Shown one piece after another: positions 32,578-41,524 of a stretch of DNA of 64,000 bases. Made by a program: the position numbers and the translations under genes. The notes below the pieces were generated by a model, which saw nothing but the letters and a program-made list of their open reading frames with translations, was not told the DNA's origin and ran no database searches. Source of the DNA: Acidisphaera sp. L21 (GTDB taxonomy: Bacteria; Pseudomonadota; Alphaproteobacteria; Acetobacterales; Acetobacteraceae); contig NZ_LMUY01000151.1 of NCBI RefSeq assembly GCF_009765685.1, forward strand, positions 62,001-126,000, written 5' to 3'. How positions within the stretch are numbered: the stretch's first letter is position 1; the number at the start of each line of letters is the position of its first letter.

Positions 32578-33654
32578 TTACGCCCGTGCCGTGGACAGAC
32601 GCTCACCCAGCAGGCCGCGGGGGCGGAAGATCAGCACCATCACCAGCATGGTGTAGGCAATGGCGTCGCGCAGTTGGTAGGGCGCGGTGACGCCAAGGCC
32701 CTCGAGGAAGGCGGCGGGGCCGAGGCTTTCCACGAGGCCGAGCGCGTAGCCGCCGAGCATGGCGCCGGGGATGTTGCCGATGCCGCCGAGGACGGCGGCG
32801 CCGAAGCCCTTCACGCCCAGGAAGAAGCCCATGAAGAAGGAGATCTGCTTGAACACCAGCCCGTAGAGCAGCCCGGCGATGCCCGCCAGCGCGCCGCCGA
32901 GCGCGAAGGTGAAGACGATCACCCGGTCGACGTTGATGCCCATGAGGGTGGCGGCGTCCTTGTCCTCCGCCACGGCGCGCATGGCGGTGCCGATACGGGT
33001 GCGCATGACGATGAGGGTGAGCACGATCATGGTGAGCACCGCGGCGGCCACCACGACCAGTTGGACGCGGGGGACGGAGAAGCCGGCGAAGGCGACGATG
33101 CCGTCGATGCCGGGCATGGTGGGGAAGGATTTGTTCTGCGCGCCGAACATGCCGCGCGCCGAGTATTCCAGCACGAAGGACAGGCCCAGCGTGCTGATGA
33201 GTGGCGCCAGGGAGCGGCCGCGGCGAAAGGGGCGGTAGGCAATCCGCTCCCCCAAGATGGCGATCCCGGCGGAGACGGCGATGCAGACGATGACGGCGAT
33301 GGTGAAGCTGATCACCGGGTAGGCATTGAGGATGCCGGCGCGGTTACAGGCGATGAGCGAGAAGCAGGCGGCGTAGGCGCCGAACATGAAGACGTCGCCA
33401 TGGGCGAAGTTCACCATGCGCAGGATGCCGTAGACCATGGTGTAGCCGAGCGCGATCAGGGCGTAGATCGCCCCGATCGTCAGCCCGAAGGCGAGGAAGG
33501 AGAACCATTCCTCCCGCCCGTAGCGGGGGTGGAGCAGGCCGGCGACGAAGCCGGTGCCCACCACCGCCAGAACCACGATCCGCAACGCCAGCAGAAACCA
33601 ATCGACGGCGGTGGCGCGGCGGAGCCAGTCCTGTAGAAACCCGGCCTGCGGCAT
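32578..33654 (-). CDS. livH: LivH-type ABC permease
   Basis: Second permease of the importer. It has 358 residues, a little longer than usual because of an N-terminal ~45-residue segment with a membrane helix. The LivH signatures are Y-A-L-I-A-L-G-Y-T-M-V-Y-G near 65 and N-F-A-H-G-D-V-F-M near 82. L-M-G-I-N-V-D-R-V-I near 240 and G-G-I-G-N-I-P-G-A-M near 295 follow. The livK stop-to-start spacing and the close livM gene show one operon. Confidence 0.93.
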   Translation of the reverse strand: MPQAGFLQDWLRRATAVDWFLLALRIVVLAVVGTGFVAGLLHPRYGREEWFSFLAFGLTIGAIYALIALGYTMVYGILRMVNFAHGDVFMFGAYAACFSLIACNRAGILNAYPVISFTIAVIVCIAVSAGIAILGERIAYRPFRRGRSLAPLISTLGLSFVLEYSARGMFGAQNKSFPTMPGIDGIVAFAGFSVPRVQLVVVAAAVLTMIVLTLIVMRTRIGTAMRAVAEDKDAATLMGINVDRVIVFTFALGGALAGIAGLLYGLVFKQISFFMGFFLGVKGFGAAVLGGIGNIPGAMLGGYALGLVESLGPAAFLEGLGVTAPYQLRDAIAYTMLVMVLIFRPRGLLGERLSTARA

Positions 33655-33659
33655 CCCGG

Positions 33660-34916
33660 CTACGGGTAGACGTGCTTGGGGTTCACGCCGATCTTGAAGC
33701 TGCTGGGGTCCCCGCTGGTGTATTCGAAGACGGCGAAGTGGGAGGCGCCGCAGTCGCCGAACTTGTCGCAGCTCAGCTTGCCGGTGATGCCATCGAGGTC
33801 GGTGGTCGCCATCAGCGCGTCGCGTAGCGCCTTGCGACCGATATAGGTGTCGCCGGCCGCGTCGGTCTTCGCCACCTTCTCGATCGCGGTCATCATCGCC
33901 AGGGCAGCGTCGTAGCCGTTGCCGTGGAAGCCGCCGATCGGGTCCTCGCCGAACTTCGTCTTGTACTTGGCCAGGAAGTCGCCGTAGCGCGAGCCCATCA
34001 GCTTGGGGTCGTTGTCGATGCCGGTGAGGCGGTAGCCGATGGCGCTATCGCCCGCGGCCTCGAGAAACGAGGGGGAGAGCACGGCGTCGGTGCCCAGGAC
34101 TGGCACCTTGGCCATGCCGGGCACTTCCTTTTCCTGCCGGGTGAGGTAGGCGGAGGCGCCGGTGAAGATCGGGGCGAACAGCAATTCGGGCTGCGAGGTG
34201 CCGATGCGCGTCAGCACCGGGCGCAGGTCGGTGTCGGAGGGGGAAATCGCCTCGGCCGCGACGATGGTGCCGCCGGCGGCCTTGAATTGCTTGGCGAAGG
34301 CGGTGGCCAATTCCTCGGCGTACAGGCTGCCGTCGTGCAGGGTGGCGGCCTTGGTCACCTTCAGGGACTGGGCATATTTCACGGCGGCAGCAGCGGCGTT
34401 CAGATCGTTGTAGACGAAGCGGACGATGCCCTGCAGGCCCATCGGTCGATCGGCCGCGGTCAATGCCGGGGCGGTGGCGCTGGTGACGGCCTGTGGCATG
34501 CCGGCATTCCAAAGGATGGGCGAGCCACCGCGGGATTCGGACGAGCAGGCGGTGCCGATGACGCCGACGACCTGCTTGTTGGCGGCAATGCGGGTGGCGC
34601 CGGTCTGGCCGCCTTCCACGCTGCACTGGCCGTCCTCTGGCAGGTATTTGATCGGGTGGCCGACCAGCATGTTCTTGTGGTCGTCGAACGCGATCTCCGC
34701 CCCGCGAGAGGCGTCGACGCCGAGCGACAGGTCGGGGCCGGAGAGGACCAGGAGGGCGGCGATGAGAATCGGTTGGCCCTTGGGGATTTTCACCACGCCG
34801 ACATCGTCGGTGACGGGGCCTACGGTCTCTGCCCGGGGATGCCCGGCGAGGATCGTGGTGGCCAGGCAGGTCACGGCGAATCCGCGCAGGACGGCGCGGC
34901 GCAGACGGGTGGTCAT
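33660..34916 (-). CDS. livK: periplasmic substrate-binding protein of the Liv-type importer
   Basis: Type I periplasmic binding protein that delivers substrate to LivH/LivM. From ATG at 34916 (GGGAG ten bases upstream) it has 418 residues; ATG at 34925 is too close to the ribosome site. A signal peptide covers about 1-30. The mature protein has C98 and C124, placed like the disulfide of LivJ/LivK, and a ligand-site motif G-T-A-C-S-S-E-S-R. Substrate is not predictable by eye. It is preceded on the same strand by a monooxygenase gene at a distance of 75 bases. Confidence 0.92.
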   Translation of the reverse strand: MTTRLRRAVLRGFAVTCLATTILAGHPRAETVGPVTDDVGVVKIPKGQPILIAALLVLSGPDLSLGVDASRGAEIAFDDHKNMLVGHPIKYLPEDGQCSVEGGQTGATRIAANKQVVGVIGTACSSESRGGSPILWNAGMPQAVTSATAPALTAADRPMGLQGIVRFVYNDLNAAAAAVKYAQSLKVTKAATLHDGSLYAEELATAFAKQFKAAGGTIVAAEAISPSDTDLRPVLTRIGTSQPELLFAPIFTGASAYLTRQEKEVPGMAKVPVLGTDAVLSPSFLEAAGDSAIGYRLTGIDNDPKLMGSRYGDFLAKYKTKFGEDPIGGFHGNGYDAALAMMTAIEKVAKTDAAGDTYIGRKALRDALMATTDLDGITGKLSCDKFGDCGASHFAVFEYTSGDPSSFKIGVNPKHVYP

Positions 34917-34991
34917 TCTGGCCATTCTCCCTCGGGCAAACCCGGAGCGGGTTCGGAACGAGCGGGACGAAGCAAGGCTTGTGCCAGGACG

Positions 34992-36335
34992 TTATTCTTC
35001 CGCCAAATTCTCGCGCAGGGTGCGACCCTTGTATTCGGTGCGGAAGCGGCCGCGGCGCTGCAGTTCGGGCACCAGCAGGTCCACGATCGCGATCAGGTCA
35101 CCCGGCATCGACACGATGTGGCCCAGCATGAAGCCGCCGCGGCTGCCGGTGGCCTCGAAGGCTTCCTCCATGCGGTCGGCCAGTTGGGTGGGGGTGCCGG
35201 CGAAGGTCGTGTCCCACGAGGTGGCGAAGCGGCGGCCGTGGTCGAAGAACTCCTCCCGCGTGATTTCCACATCGGGGCCGATCTGCTGCGATAGCTCGTG
35301 CACCAGGCCCATGGGGGAGGCGTTGGCGGCGATGATGTCGTGGTGCAGTTGCCGCAGGGAGAAGCGTTGCGGCAGGGTCGAGAAGTCGTAGGCGGCGTTG
35401 TACGATAGGTAGGCCCCCACGGCATCCGCCGGGACGGCATCGAGGAGGAGGTCACGTCTGGCGTGGGCCTCGCGCTCGGTTTCGGCGACGACGATGGGGG
35501 TTTGCCAGAGGATACCGACGGTTTGGGGGTCGCGGCCTTGCTCGGTGAGCGCCTGGTCCAGGGCGATGCGCTGCTTCACCTGGAGCGGCAGCGCCATGTC
35601 GGCGCCGAACACGTGGTCGGCGACGTAAGCGGAGGCGCGAATGCCGCGGGGGGAGCCGCCGGCCTGGATCAGCACCGGGCGGCCCTGGGGCGAGGGCGGG
35701 GTGTTCAGCGGGCCTTGCACCTTGAAGAACCGGCCGGCGTGGCGGACGTCGTGGATTTTCGCCGGGTCGCCGACGCGGCCGGTGGCGCGGTCCCATAGCA
35801 TGGCGTCGGGCTCGGCACTGTCCCAGAGCAGGCGGCATACGTCGACGAATTCCTCCATGCGTTCGTAGCGGCTGCCGTGCTCCATCAATTCGTCGAAGCC
35901 GAAATTGGCGGCGTCGGCCGGGCGGGTGGAAGTGACGAGGTTCATGGCGATGCGGCCGCCTGTCACGTGGTCCAGCGAGTTCATCAGCCGTGCGGTGTAA
36001 TACGGGTGCATGAAGGTGGAGGAGTAGGTGAGGCCGTAGCCGATATGCTTGGTGACCCGGGACATGGCGACCATGATCGGGTTCAGATCCTGACGTGGCC
36101 AGTTCATGCCCCACTCGATGGCGGCGTCGCGCGAGCCGCGCCAGGTGTCGGGCACGCCGGTGCCATCGCCGGAGAAAATCATGTCGAGACAGCCGCGCTC
36201 GGCAATGCGGGCGACATCTTCATACATCGTGACATCTGGGAAGGTTCGACCCTCCCACGAACCCGGCATCCGCCAGCGGCCGCCCATATGCGTGTAGGAG
36301 AAATCGAACCCGAGATGCATGCGCGGCTTCGCCAA
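34992..36335 (-). CDS. LLM-class flavin-dependent monooxygenase (NtaA/SnaA/DszA type)
   Basis: FMNH2-dependent monooxygenase of the bacterial luciferase-like superfamily, in the NtaA/SnaA/DszA/SoxA subgroup that oxidises aminopolycarboxylates, sulfur heterocycles or similar compounds. It has 447 residues. Subgroup motifs are S-G-D-G-T-G near 55, Y-G-L-T-Y-S-S-T-F near 98, G-R-I-A-M-N-L-V-T-S near 125, and P-V-L-I-Q-A-G-G-S-P-R-G near 224. Start TTG at 36335, with AAAGGGA upstream; ATG at 36320 is possible. It needs a flavin reductase, which is not in the window. It appears to head the importer operon. Confidence 0.9.
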   Translation of the reverse strand: MAKPRMHLGFDFSYTHMGGRWRMPGSWEGRTFPDVTMYEDVARIAERGCLDMIFSGDGTGVPDTWRGSRDAAIEWGMNWPRQDLNPIMVAMSRVTKHIGYGLTYSSTFMHPYYTARLMNSLDHVTGGRIAMNLVTSTRPADAANFGFDELMEHGSRYERMEEFVDVCRLLWDSAEPDAMLWDRATGRVGDPAKIHDVRHAGRFFKVQGPLNTPPSPQGRPVLIQAGGSPRGIRASAYVADHVFGADMALPLQVKQRIALDQALTEQGRDPQTVGILWQTPIVVAETEREAHARRDLLLDAVPADAVGAYLSYNAAYDFSTLPQRFSLRQLHHDIIAANASPMGLVHELSQQIGPDVEITREEFFDHGRRFATSWDTTFAGTPTQLADRMEEAFEATGSRGGFMLGHIVSMPGDLIAIVDLLVPELQRRGRFRTEYKGRTLRENLAEE

Positions 36336-36541
36336 GGGCGGTTTTTCCCTTTAAATTGGTCATGTCTGGCCGAAAGCTGGTGCCGACACTCTGGCCGGGC
36401 GGGACTCAGCAAGATCGATGCCGCTGGTTTTAGGCGTCAGTCAGGTTAAGTGTTCGAAATCTACTTGATTGGTTTTCCGCTTCAGCCAACATAGGCACGG
36501 AGAGGGGGCATCTCGCCCCGTCACGAGGAAACCCATAGGCC
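36336..36541. other. divergent spacer between monooxygenase and Bax-inhibitor-1 genes
   Basis: A 206-bp divergent spacer with no open frame of note and clearly higher A+T than its surroundings. It probably holds promoters for both directions; one candidate for the rightward gene is listed separately. Nothing else is recognised. Confidence 0.5.
36465..36493 (+). promoter_or_regulatory. candidate promoter of the Bax-inhibitor-1 gene
   Basis: TTGATT (36465-36470), a 17-base spacer and AACATA (36488-36493) lie about 50 bases before the ATG at 36542. Eye match only; weak -10. Confidence 0.3.
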
Positions 36542-37312
36542 ATGGCCTACACTCCTGATTTTCGGTCGTATGCGCCGGCCAGTGCTGCGAGCACCGCGGC
36601 GCTAGACGCCGGGCTGCGCGCCTACATGCTGCGCGTCTACAACTGGATGACGTCCGGCCTACTGCTGACCGGCATCGTCGCCTACGGGGTGGCGCATACC
36701 CAGGCGATCAATCTGTTCTACCCGATGGTGCAGACACCGTTCGGCATGCATCGCACGCAGGGGCCGCTCGCGATCGTCGCGATGCTGGCGCCGCTGGCCT
36801 TCGTGCTGGTGCTGTCGTTCGGCGTGAACCGCCTGTCGCGCACCGCCGTGCAGGGCATCTTCTGGGCATTCTGCGCCGCGATGGGCGCGAGCCTGACGTC
36901 GATCTTCCTCGCCTATAGCGGCGAATCGATCGTGCGGACCTTCTTCATCACGGCGGCGACCTTCGGTGCGATGAGCCTGTTCGGCTACTCCACCAAGAAG
37001 GACCTGACGGGCATGGGCTCGTTCCTGATGATGGGCCTGTTCGGGATGATCCTGGCCAGCGTGGTCAACATCTTCATCGGCAGCAGCGGCCTGCAGTTCA
37101 TGATCAGCATCGTTGGCGTGCTGGTGTTTACGGGCCTCACCGCCTACGACACGCAACGGATCAAAGCAACCTACGCGCAGTTCGCCTATTCCGAGGGCAC
37201 GGATGAGGCTGGCAAGCGCAGCGTGTATGACGCGCTGAGCCTCTACTTGAACTTCATCAACCTGTTCATGCTTCTGCTTCAGCTCACGGGCAATCGCAGC
37301 AGCAACAACTAA
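36542..37312 (+). CDS. Bax inhibitor-1/YccA family membrane protein
   Basis: Seven-helix membrane protein of the Bax inhibitor-1 (TMBIM/YccA-YbhL) family, known as Ca2+-leak channels or FtsH-interacting modulators. The 256 residues include the N-terminal Y-M-L-R-V-Y-N-W-M-T-S-G-L-L (residues 28-41). The conserved C-terminal Y-D-A-L-S-L-Y-L-N-F-I-N-L-F precedes the last helix. A GAGGAAA site precedes the ATG. A strong terminator follows, so it is a single-gene unit. Confidence 0.94.
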   Translation: MAYTPDFRSYAPASAASTAALDAGLRAYMLRVYNWMTSGLLLTGIVAYGVAHTQAINLFYPMVQTPFGMHRTQGPLAIVAMLAPLAFVLVLSFGVNRLSRTAVQGIFWAFCAAMGASLTSIFLAYSGESIVRTFFITAATFGAMSLFGYSTKKDLTGMGSFLMMGLFGMILASVVNIFIGSSGLQFMISIVGVLVFTGLTAYDTQRIKATYAQFAYSEGTDEAGKRSVYDALSLYLNFINLFMLLLQLTGNRSSNN

Positions 37313-37328
37313 GCCGGTATCGGTAAGG

Positions 37329-37361
37329 AAGGCTCCGGGGCGCAGGCTCCGGGGCCTTTTT
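37329..37361 (+). terminator. Rho-independent terminator
   Basis: Stem AAGGCTCCGG (37329-37338) pairs with CCGGGGCCTT (37349-37358) over ten pairs with one G-U, loop of ten bases, followed by a short T-run. It lies 17 bases after the Bax-inhibitor-1 stop and abuts the convergent acyP stop, so it may also serve the leftward operon, though the opposite T-run is poor. Confidence 0.85.
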
Positions 37362-37630
37362 CATGCCCGGCGGATGAAGCCGGGTTCGATGGGCGGTTCG
37401 GCCCAGTCTTCCTCGATCTTGGTGACGGAGGCCATGCGGGGGCCGCGGCGGCAGGCGCGCAGCAATTCCTCCACCGCGTCCAATTCGCCGTAGACCAGCG
37501 CCTCCACCGCGCCGTCGGCACGGTTGCGGACCCAGCCGACGACGCCGAGGGAACGGGCCTGCACCACCATCCAGTCGCGGTAGCCGACGCCCTGCACCCG
37601 GCCGGCAATGACCACCCGCTTGGCCCTCAT
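37361..37630 (-). CDS. acyP: acylphosphatase
   Basis: Small enzyme that hydrolyses carboxyl-phosphate bonds. It has 89 residues from ATG at 37630. The catalytic Arg is R18 in [10 protein letters not shown] and the catalytic Asn is N36 in W-V-R-N-R-A-D-G. The stop of the ATP12-type gene overlaps its ATG (ATGA), so translation is coupled. Confidence 0.93.
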   Translation of the reverse strand: MRAKRVVIAGRVQGVGYRDWMVVQARSLGVVGWVRNRADGAVEALVYGELDAVEELLRACRRGPRMASVTKIEEDWAEPPIEPGFIRRA

Positions 37631-38328
37631 CGCACCAACTCCATGAAGCGCGCGGCATCGGCAATATCGGTGGCGACCTGGCCCTGCCGAAGCTCCGCCG
37701 CATCGTCGGTGCCCCATTGCTCGATCTGGAACAGTTCATCCACGCGGGCGGTGACGTGGGCGTTTGCGGGCGTGATCTCCCCGCGGGCCAGGGCCAAACC
37801 GAGCACGAGGCTGCCCAAGGCCGGCACGGCGATGCCCAGGCCGGCGAGCACCCAGCCGCTTTCCGCCGCAACGGCGCGGCGCAGCGCTGCGAGGGCCGCC
37901 GGGTGTTGCTTCACGTGGATGATGCCCGTGGTGACGGTGAGCACTGCCCCTACTTCACGACGCGACCAGTCGAGCCAGGGGCGCCACGCGGTTTCCTGCC
38001 GTTCGACGAGCGCGGGCGGGGTGTCGGCCCAGTAACAGATGAGATCGGTTTCGCCATAGGCCGCGATGGCCGTCACGACGGCGCTGGTGTCTGGCACGAT
38101 GCGAAGCTGGGCGGTGCCGGCAAGCCGGGTCAGCGGTACGTCGGTGTAGTCCATCACGCCGGTGGCTTGCCCGGCCGCTTGCCACTCGGCCGCGACGGCC
38201 TCGGCCAATCCATGTTGCGGCACCAGTAACGCCGGGCCGTCCGGAAGGCGCAGCGGTTTGCCATCCAGTTGTACGCCCCAGCCTTCGGGCGAGGCGATTG
38301 CGCGTGCCTCGGTCCAGACGCGCTTCAT
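37627..38328 (-). CDS. ATP12-family F1-ATPase assembly chaperone
   Basis: Chaperone of the ATP12 family, which binds the alpha subunit of F1-ATP synthase during assembly and is found in alphaproteobacteria and mitochondria. It has 233 residues. Family features are [12 protein letters not shown] near residue 16, L-A-E-A-V-A-A-E-W near 41-49, and E-T-D-L-I-C-Y-W-A near 92. It overlaps the AsmA gene by four bases upstream and acyP downstream. The position after rplQ-RarA-RluC is the usual alphaproteobacterial arrangement. Confidence 0.9.
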   Translation of the reverse strand: MKRVWTEARAIASPEGWGVQLDGKPLRLPDGPALLVPQHGLAEAVAAEWQAAGQATGVMDYTDVPLTRLAGTAQLRIVPDTSAVVTAIAAYGETDLICYWADTPPALVERQETAWRPWLDWSRREVGAVLTVTTGIIHVKQHPAALAALRRAVAAESGWVLAGLGIAVPALGSLVLGLALARGEITPANAHVTARVDELFQIEQWGTDDAAELRQGQVATDIADAARFMELVR

Positions 38329-40490
38329 CGCAGCAGGCTCCGCAGCAGATCGGCGGGCTTGGGCGGCTTACCGGCGGCGGCCTCGGCCGGCAGTGGGCCG
38401 GCGCGGCCGTCGCGGGCGGCGGTGAGCTCGGCGGTGCAGTTCTCCGCCGAGCCGGCCAGGCCGCCGATCACCACGCCAACGCGGCCCGTGCCGTTGGCGG
38501 CGTCTAGCGCCGCGGTGGGGTGGCGTATGGACCCGTCCAGCCGCACGGGCGCGGACACGCCTGCCCCGCCCAGCCGCAGCAGGGGGCGTAGACGCAGCGC
38601 CATCGTCTCGTCGGACAGGTTCACCGTGCCCCCACCCTCCAACAGCAGGCGCGACGTGTCGAGCTTCAACGCGGGCAAGCTGATTTGCCCAGCCCTTGCA
38701 TCCGCCTGGATCGCAAGGCAGCGCACGTGGCTGCGACCGTTCGTGTCGAGCCTGGCGCCGGCCATACGCATGATGTCGCCCAGGGCAGCCGATAGGGCGG
38801 CGTTCGATACATCGCCATCGACCAGAGCGATCCCGACATGCCCGTCCAGAGTCGCCGCCAGCGCGTGCGGCGTGGCGCCGGTGGCGTGCAAGGCGACATC
38901 CAACTCCGCCGTGGCGTCCGATCCGGTGGGGAGGCCGAATGCCTGCATCAGCGGATCCAGCGCGAAGGCGGCGGAGCGTAGAGCGAGTGCCACGGGCGGC
39001 GCCGGGGCATTGGCGTCGGCGCTGGCGGAGAAATCGACCCGCCCCTCCGGCGCTTGGACCGAGGCCGGATCGACCCGCAAGGCGCCGTTCTGCAGCACGA
39101 TATGGCCGGTGGCGTTGTGGTACTCCGCGCCACCCAGCCGCAGCGTGGCGATGGAGAGCTGCAAATCCGCATCTGCCGCGTTCAAACGGGCCCATGGCAG
39201 CGGCGTGTCGGAGAACACCCGGGCTGGCGCGAGCGCAGCGGGCGGGGCGTTCGGCGCGGGGGCGGTTGGCGCTGGTGCCGCTGCGGGCGCGGGGCGTGCG
39301 AAGACCGTGCGGATCGCATCGAGGTCGAGCCGGTTGGACACCAATGTTCCGCGCAAGGCAGGCCGCGGGGCGGACAGGACGGCCAAATCGCCTGCTGCAT
39401 CACCGAACGCCGACGACACGCTGAGCCCGCGCAGCCCAGCGCCGGTCGTGCCGGCCGGGACCAGGCCGCTGCCGATCTTCCAGGGCGCGCCGGCCATGCT
39501 GCCATCCGCATCCAACCGCGCGGGCTGGCCGGCGGGCCAGGTGAGCGACAGATGGCCCAGCGTGGCGCCCGGCATGTATCGGCCCAGATCGGACGCGCCC
39601 AGATGCAGCGACACATCCTGCGGCAACCCGCCGGCTGCGGGCAGCGTGGCAGCAAACTGGATATCGTGCAGCGCTGGCCAATCCTGGCGCTGCAGCAACC
39701 CGCCCAGTTGCGCCAGGTCTGGGACCGCGCCCTCCACCCGGCCAGACAGCGTGCGGGCGACGGGGTCGGCCGTGCCCGTTACGGCGAGCGTTGCGTTGCC
39801 GATCGCGGCCACGAGCTTCACCGGCCATGGACCGGCGACTGCCCCGGTCAATTGCGGGATGGTGCCGAGCGTCGCATCCAGCGTGACCGCCGTTCCGGAT
39901 GATTGCGCCTGGGCCACCAGGTGCACCGGGCCGTCGCCGCCCTGCAGGGTGGCGCTGGGTAGATCGGCGACGATCGTCCGGCCAGTGACGCCGTCATGCC
40001 AAGTGACCCGGCCGGCATCCACGACCAGCCGGTCCAATATCGTCTGCGTCCGCGTGCCCGGCGTGGATGGCGATTGGGTGGCGCTGGGCGCCGGGGCCGC
40101 GCGTTCGAACTGCCAATTGCCGCGGCCATTCGCATCCGTCTCGATCAGGATATCGGGCCGCACCAGCGTTACCTGGGCCAGTTCTACCCGGTGCGACAGG
40201 AGCGGCAGCAGCTTCACCTGGAACTCGACCCGGCCCGCCGTCGCCATCGCGGGGCGGGAGCCACTCGGCATATTGGCGAAGGACACGTCCTCCGCCTCCA
40301 GCGTGGGGGTGAGCGACCAGCCGAGCCGCACGGGGCCGGCCAAGGTCAGGTCCCGGCCGGTGGCGCGGCGGACGGCTTCGACGATGCGGTCCTTCTGCCC
40401 GTTGGGGTCGAAGGACAATGCGACGCCCGCCACGGCTGCGATCACCACAACGGGCACCGCCGCGATCGCCACAACCCAGCCCTTCTTCAT
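38325..40490 (-). CDS. AsmA family protein
   Basis: Envelope protein of the AsmA family, presumed to affect outer-membrane assembly. It has 721 residues: one N-terminal membrane helix (about 5-25), then a typical AsmA N-terminal domain with N-G-Q-K-D-R-I-V near 30 and G-R-D-L-T-L-A-G-P-V near 45. A Pro/Ala-rich stretch lies near 390-420 and the AsmA_2-like C-terminal domain near 535-690. Translation of the following ATP12-type gene is coupled through an ATGA overlap. Confidence 0.9.
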   Translation of the reverse strand: MKKGWVVAIAAVPVVVIAAVAGVALSFDPNGQKDRIVEAVRRATGRDLTLAGPVRLGWSLTPTLEAEDVSFANMPSGSRPAMATAGRVEFQVKLLPLLSHRVELAQVTLVRPDILIETDANGRGNWQFERAAPAPSATQSPSTPGTRTQTILDRLVVDAGRVTWHDGVTGRTIVADLPSATLQGGDGPVHLVAQAQSSGTAVTLDATLGTIPQLTGAVAGPWPVKLVAAIGNATLAVTGTADPVARTLSGRVEGAVPDLAQLGGLLQRQDWPALHDIQFAATLPAAGGLPQDVSLHLGASDLGRYMPGATLGHLSLTWPAGQPARLDADGSMAGAPWKIGSGLVPAGTTGAGLRGLSVSSAFGDAAGDLAVLSAPRPALRGTLVSNRLDLDAIRTVFARPAPAAAPAPTAPAPNAPPAALAPARVFSDTPLPWARLNAADADLQLSIATLRLGGAEYHNATGHIVLQNGALRVDPASVQAPEGRVDFSASADANAPAPPVALALRSAAFALDPLMQAFGLPTGSDATAELDVALHATGATPHALAATLDGHVGIALVDGDVSNAALSAALGDIMRMAGARLDTNGRSHVRCLAIQADARAGQISLPALKLDTSRLLLEGGGTVNLSDETMALRLRPLLRLGGAGVSAPVRLDGSIRHPTAALDAANGTGRVGVVIGGLAGSAENCTAELTAARDGRAGPLPAEAAAGKPPKPADLLRSLLR

Positions 40491-40514
40491 GCGCGCTCCC
40501 TGGCGTAACCGCCC

Positions 40515-41513
40515 CTATCTAGGATCGCGCAGCAGCCGCGTCACCGCCGGGGCGGACGGGGCTTGGAATCCCAGGGTGTTGAAGCTGTCGCGCATGTGGG
40601 GCGGCAGGTCCGCCGCGACCTCCAACGTGCCGCCCGCCGGGTGCGGCAGCAGGATCGAGCGGGCGTGCAGATGCAGCCGGTCGGCCAATCCCTCCACGAA
40701 GCTGCCGCCGCTGCCGTTGTCCCGCGGTTCCGAGTATTTCTCGTCGCCGACGATGACGGTGCCGAGGCTGACGCAGTGCACGCGGAGCTGGTGCGTGCGG
40801 CCGGTGAGCGGTTGCAGTTCCAGCCAGGATAGCTTGCGACCGGCGGCGTCCAGCAGGCGGTAATTGGTGTAGGCGCGCTGGCCTTCCTTGTCCTTGCGGT
40901 CGGTCGCCACCGTGCGGTCGCCGAAAAGGCCGGTCACGCGCTTCAGCGGCTGGTCGATCTGGCCGGATTCCGGGTTCGGATTGCCGACGACCACGGCCCA
41001 GTAGGTCTTCTCCACCTCCCGCGTGCGGAAGGAGGCCGCGAGTTTGGCGGCCATGCCGGGCGTGCGGGCGAGCACGATGACGCCAGAGGTGTCCCGGTCC
41101 AAGCGGTGCACCAGGCGGGGGCGGTCGCCGCCATCGCGCAGGGCGTCCAGCATGCCGTCCAGATGGCGGGTAATGCCAGGGCCGCCCTGGGTTGCCAGGC
41201 CGGAGGGCTTGTTCAGCACGATCAACTGGTCATCGCGATGGAGCACCATGCGCTCCATCTCCTTCACGTCGGCGGCGGTGACGCTGGGGGGGCGCTCGTC
41301 GGGGGCGGCGGGCATGCCGGGGGGGACGCGCACGGCCTGGCCGGGCACCAGACGCGCCGATGCCTCCACCCGGCGGCCATCGACGCGGATCTGGCCGGTG
41401 CGGCACAGCTTCTGCAACGCGCCCTGCGTCAACGCCGGGTAGTGCCGGCGCAGGAAGCGGTCGAGCCGGATGTCGGCATCGTCGTCGGAAACGGTTTGGA
41501 TGGTCACGCCCAT
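40515..41513 (-). CDS. RluA-family (RluC/RluD-like) 23S rRNA pseudouridine synthase
   Basis: Converts uridines of 23S rRNA to pseudouridine. It has 332 residues: an N-terminal S4 domain (about 13-75) and a catalytic domain with H-R-L-D-R-D-T-S-G near residue 135 (catalytic Asp after R-L). Later come G-R-T-H-Q-L-R-V-H and the P-H-P C-terminal motif. The RluC-type gene usually lies here in alphaproteobacteria, but RluC and RluD cannot be told apart with certainty by eye. Confidence 0.92.
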   Translation of the reverse strand: MGVTIQTVSDDDADIRLDRFLRRHYPALTQGALQKLCRTGQIRVDGRRVEASARLVPGQAVRVPPGMPAAPDERPPSVTAADVKEMERMVLHRDDQLIVLNKPSGLATQGGPGITRHLDGMLDALRDGGDRPRLVHRLDRDTSGVIVLARTPGMAAKLAASFRTREVEKTYWAVVVGNPNPESGQIDQPLKRVTGLFGDRTVATDRKDKEGQRAYTNYRLLDAAGRKLSWLELQPLTGRTHQLRVHCVSLGTVIVGDEKYSEPRDNGSGGSFVEGLADRLHLHARSILLPHPAGGTLEVAADLPPHMRDSFNTLGFQAPSAPAVTRLLRDPR

Positions 41514-41524
41514 GGCAGTCCTAC

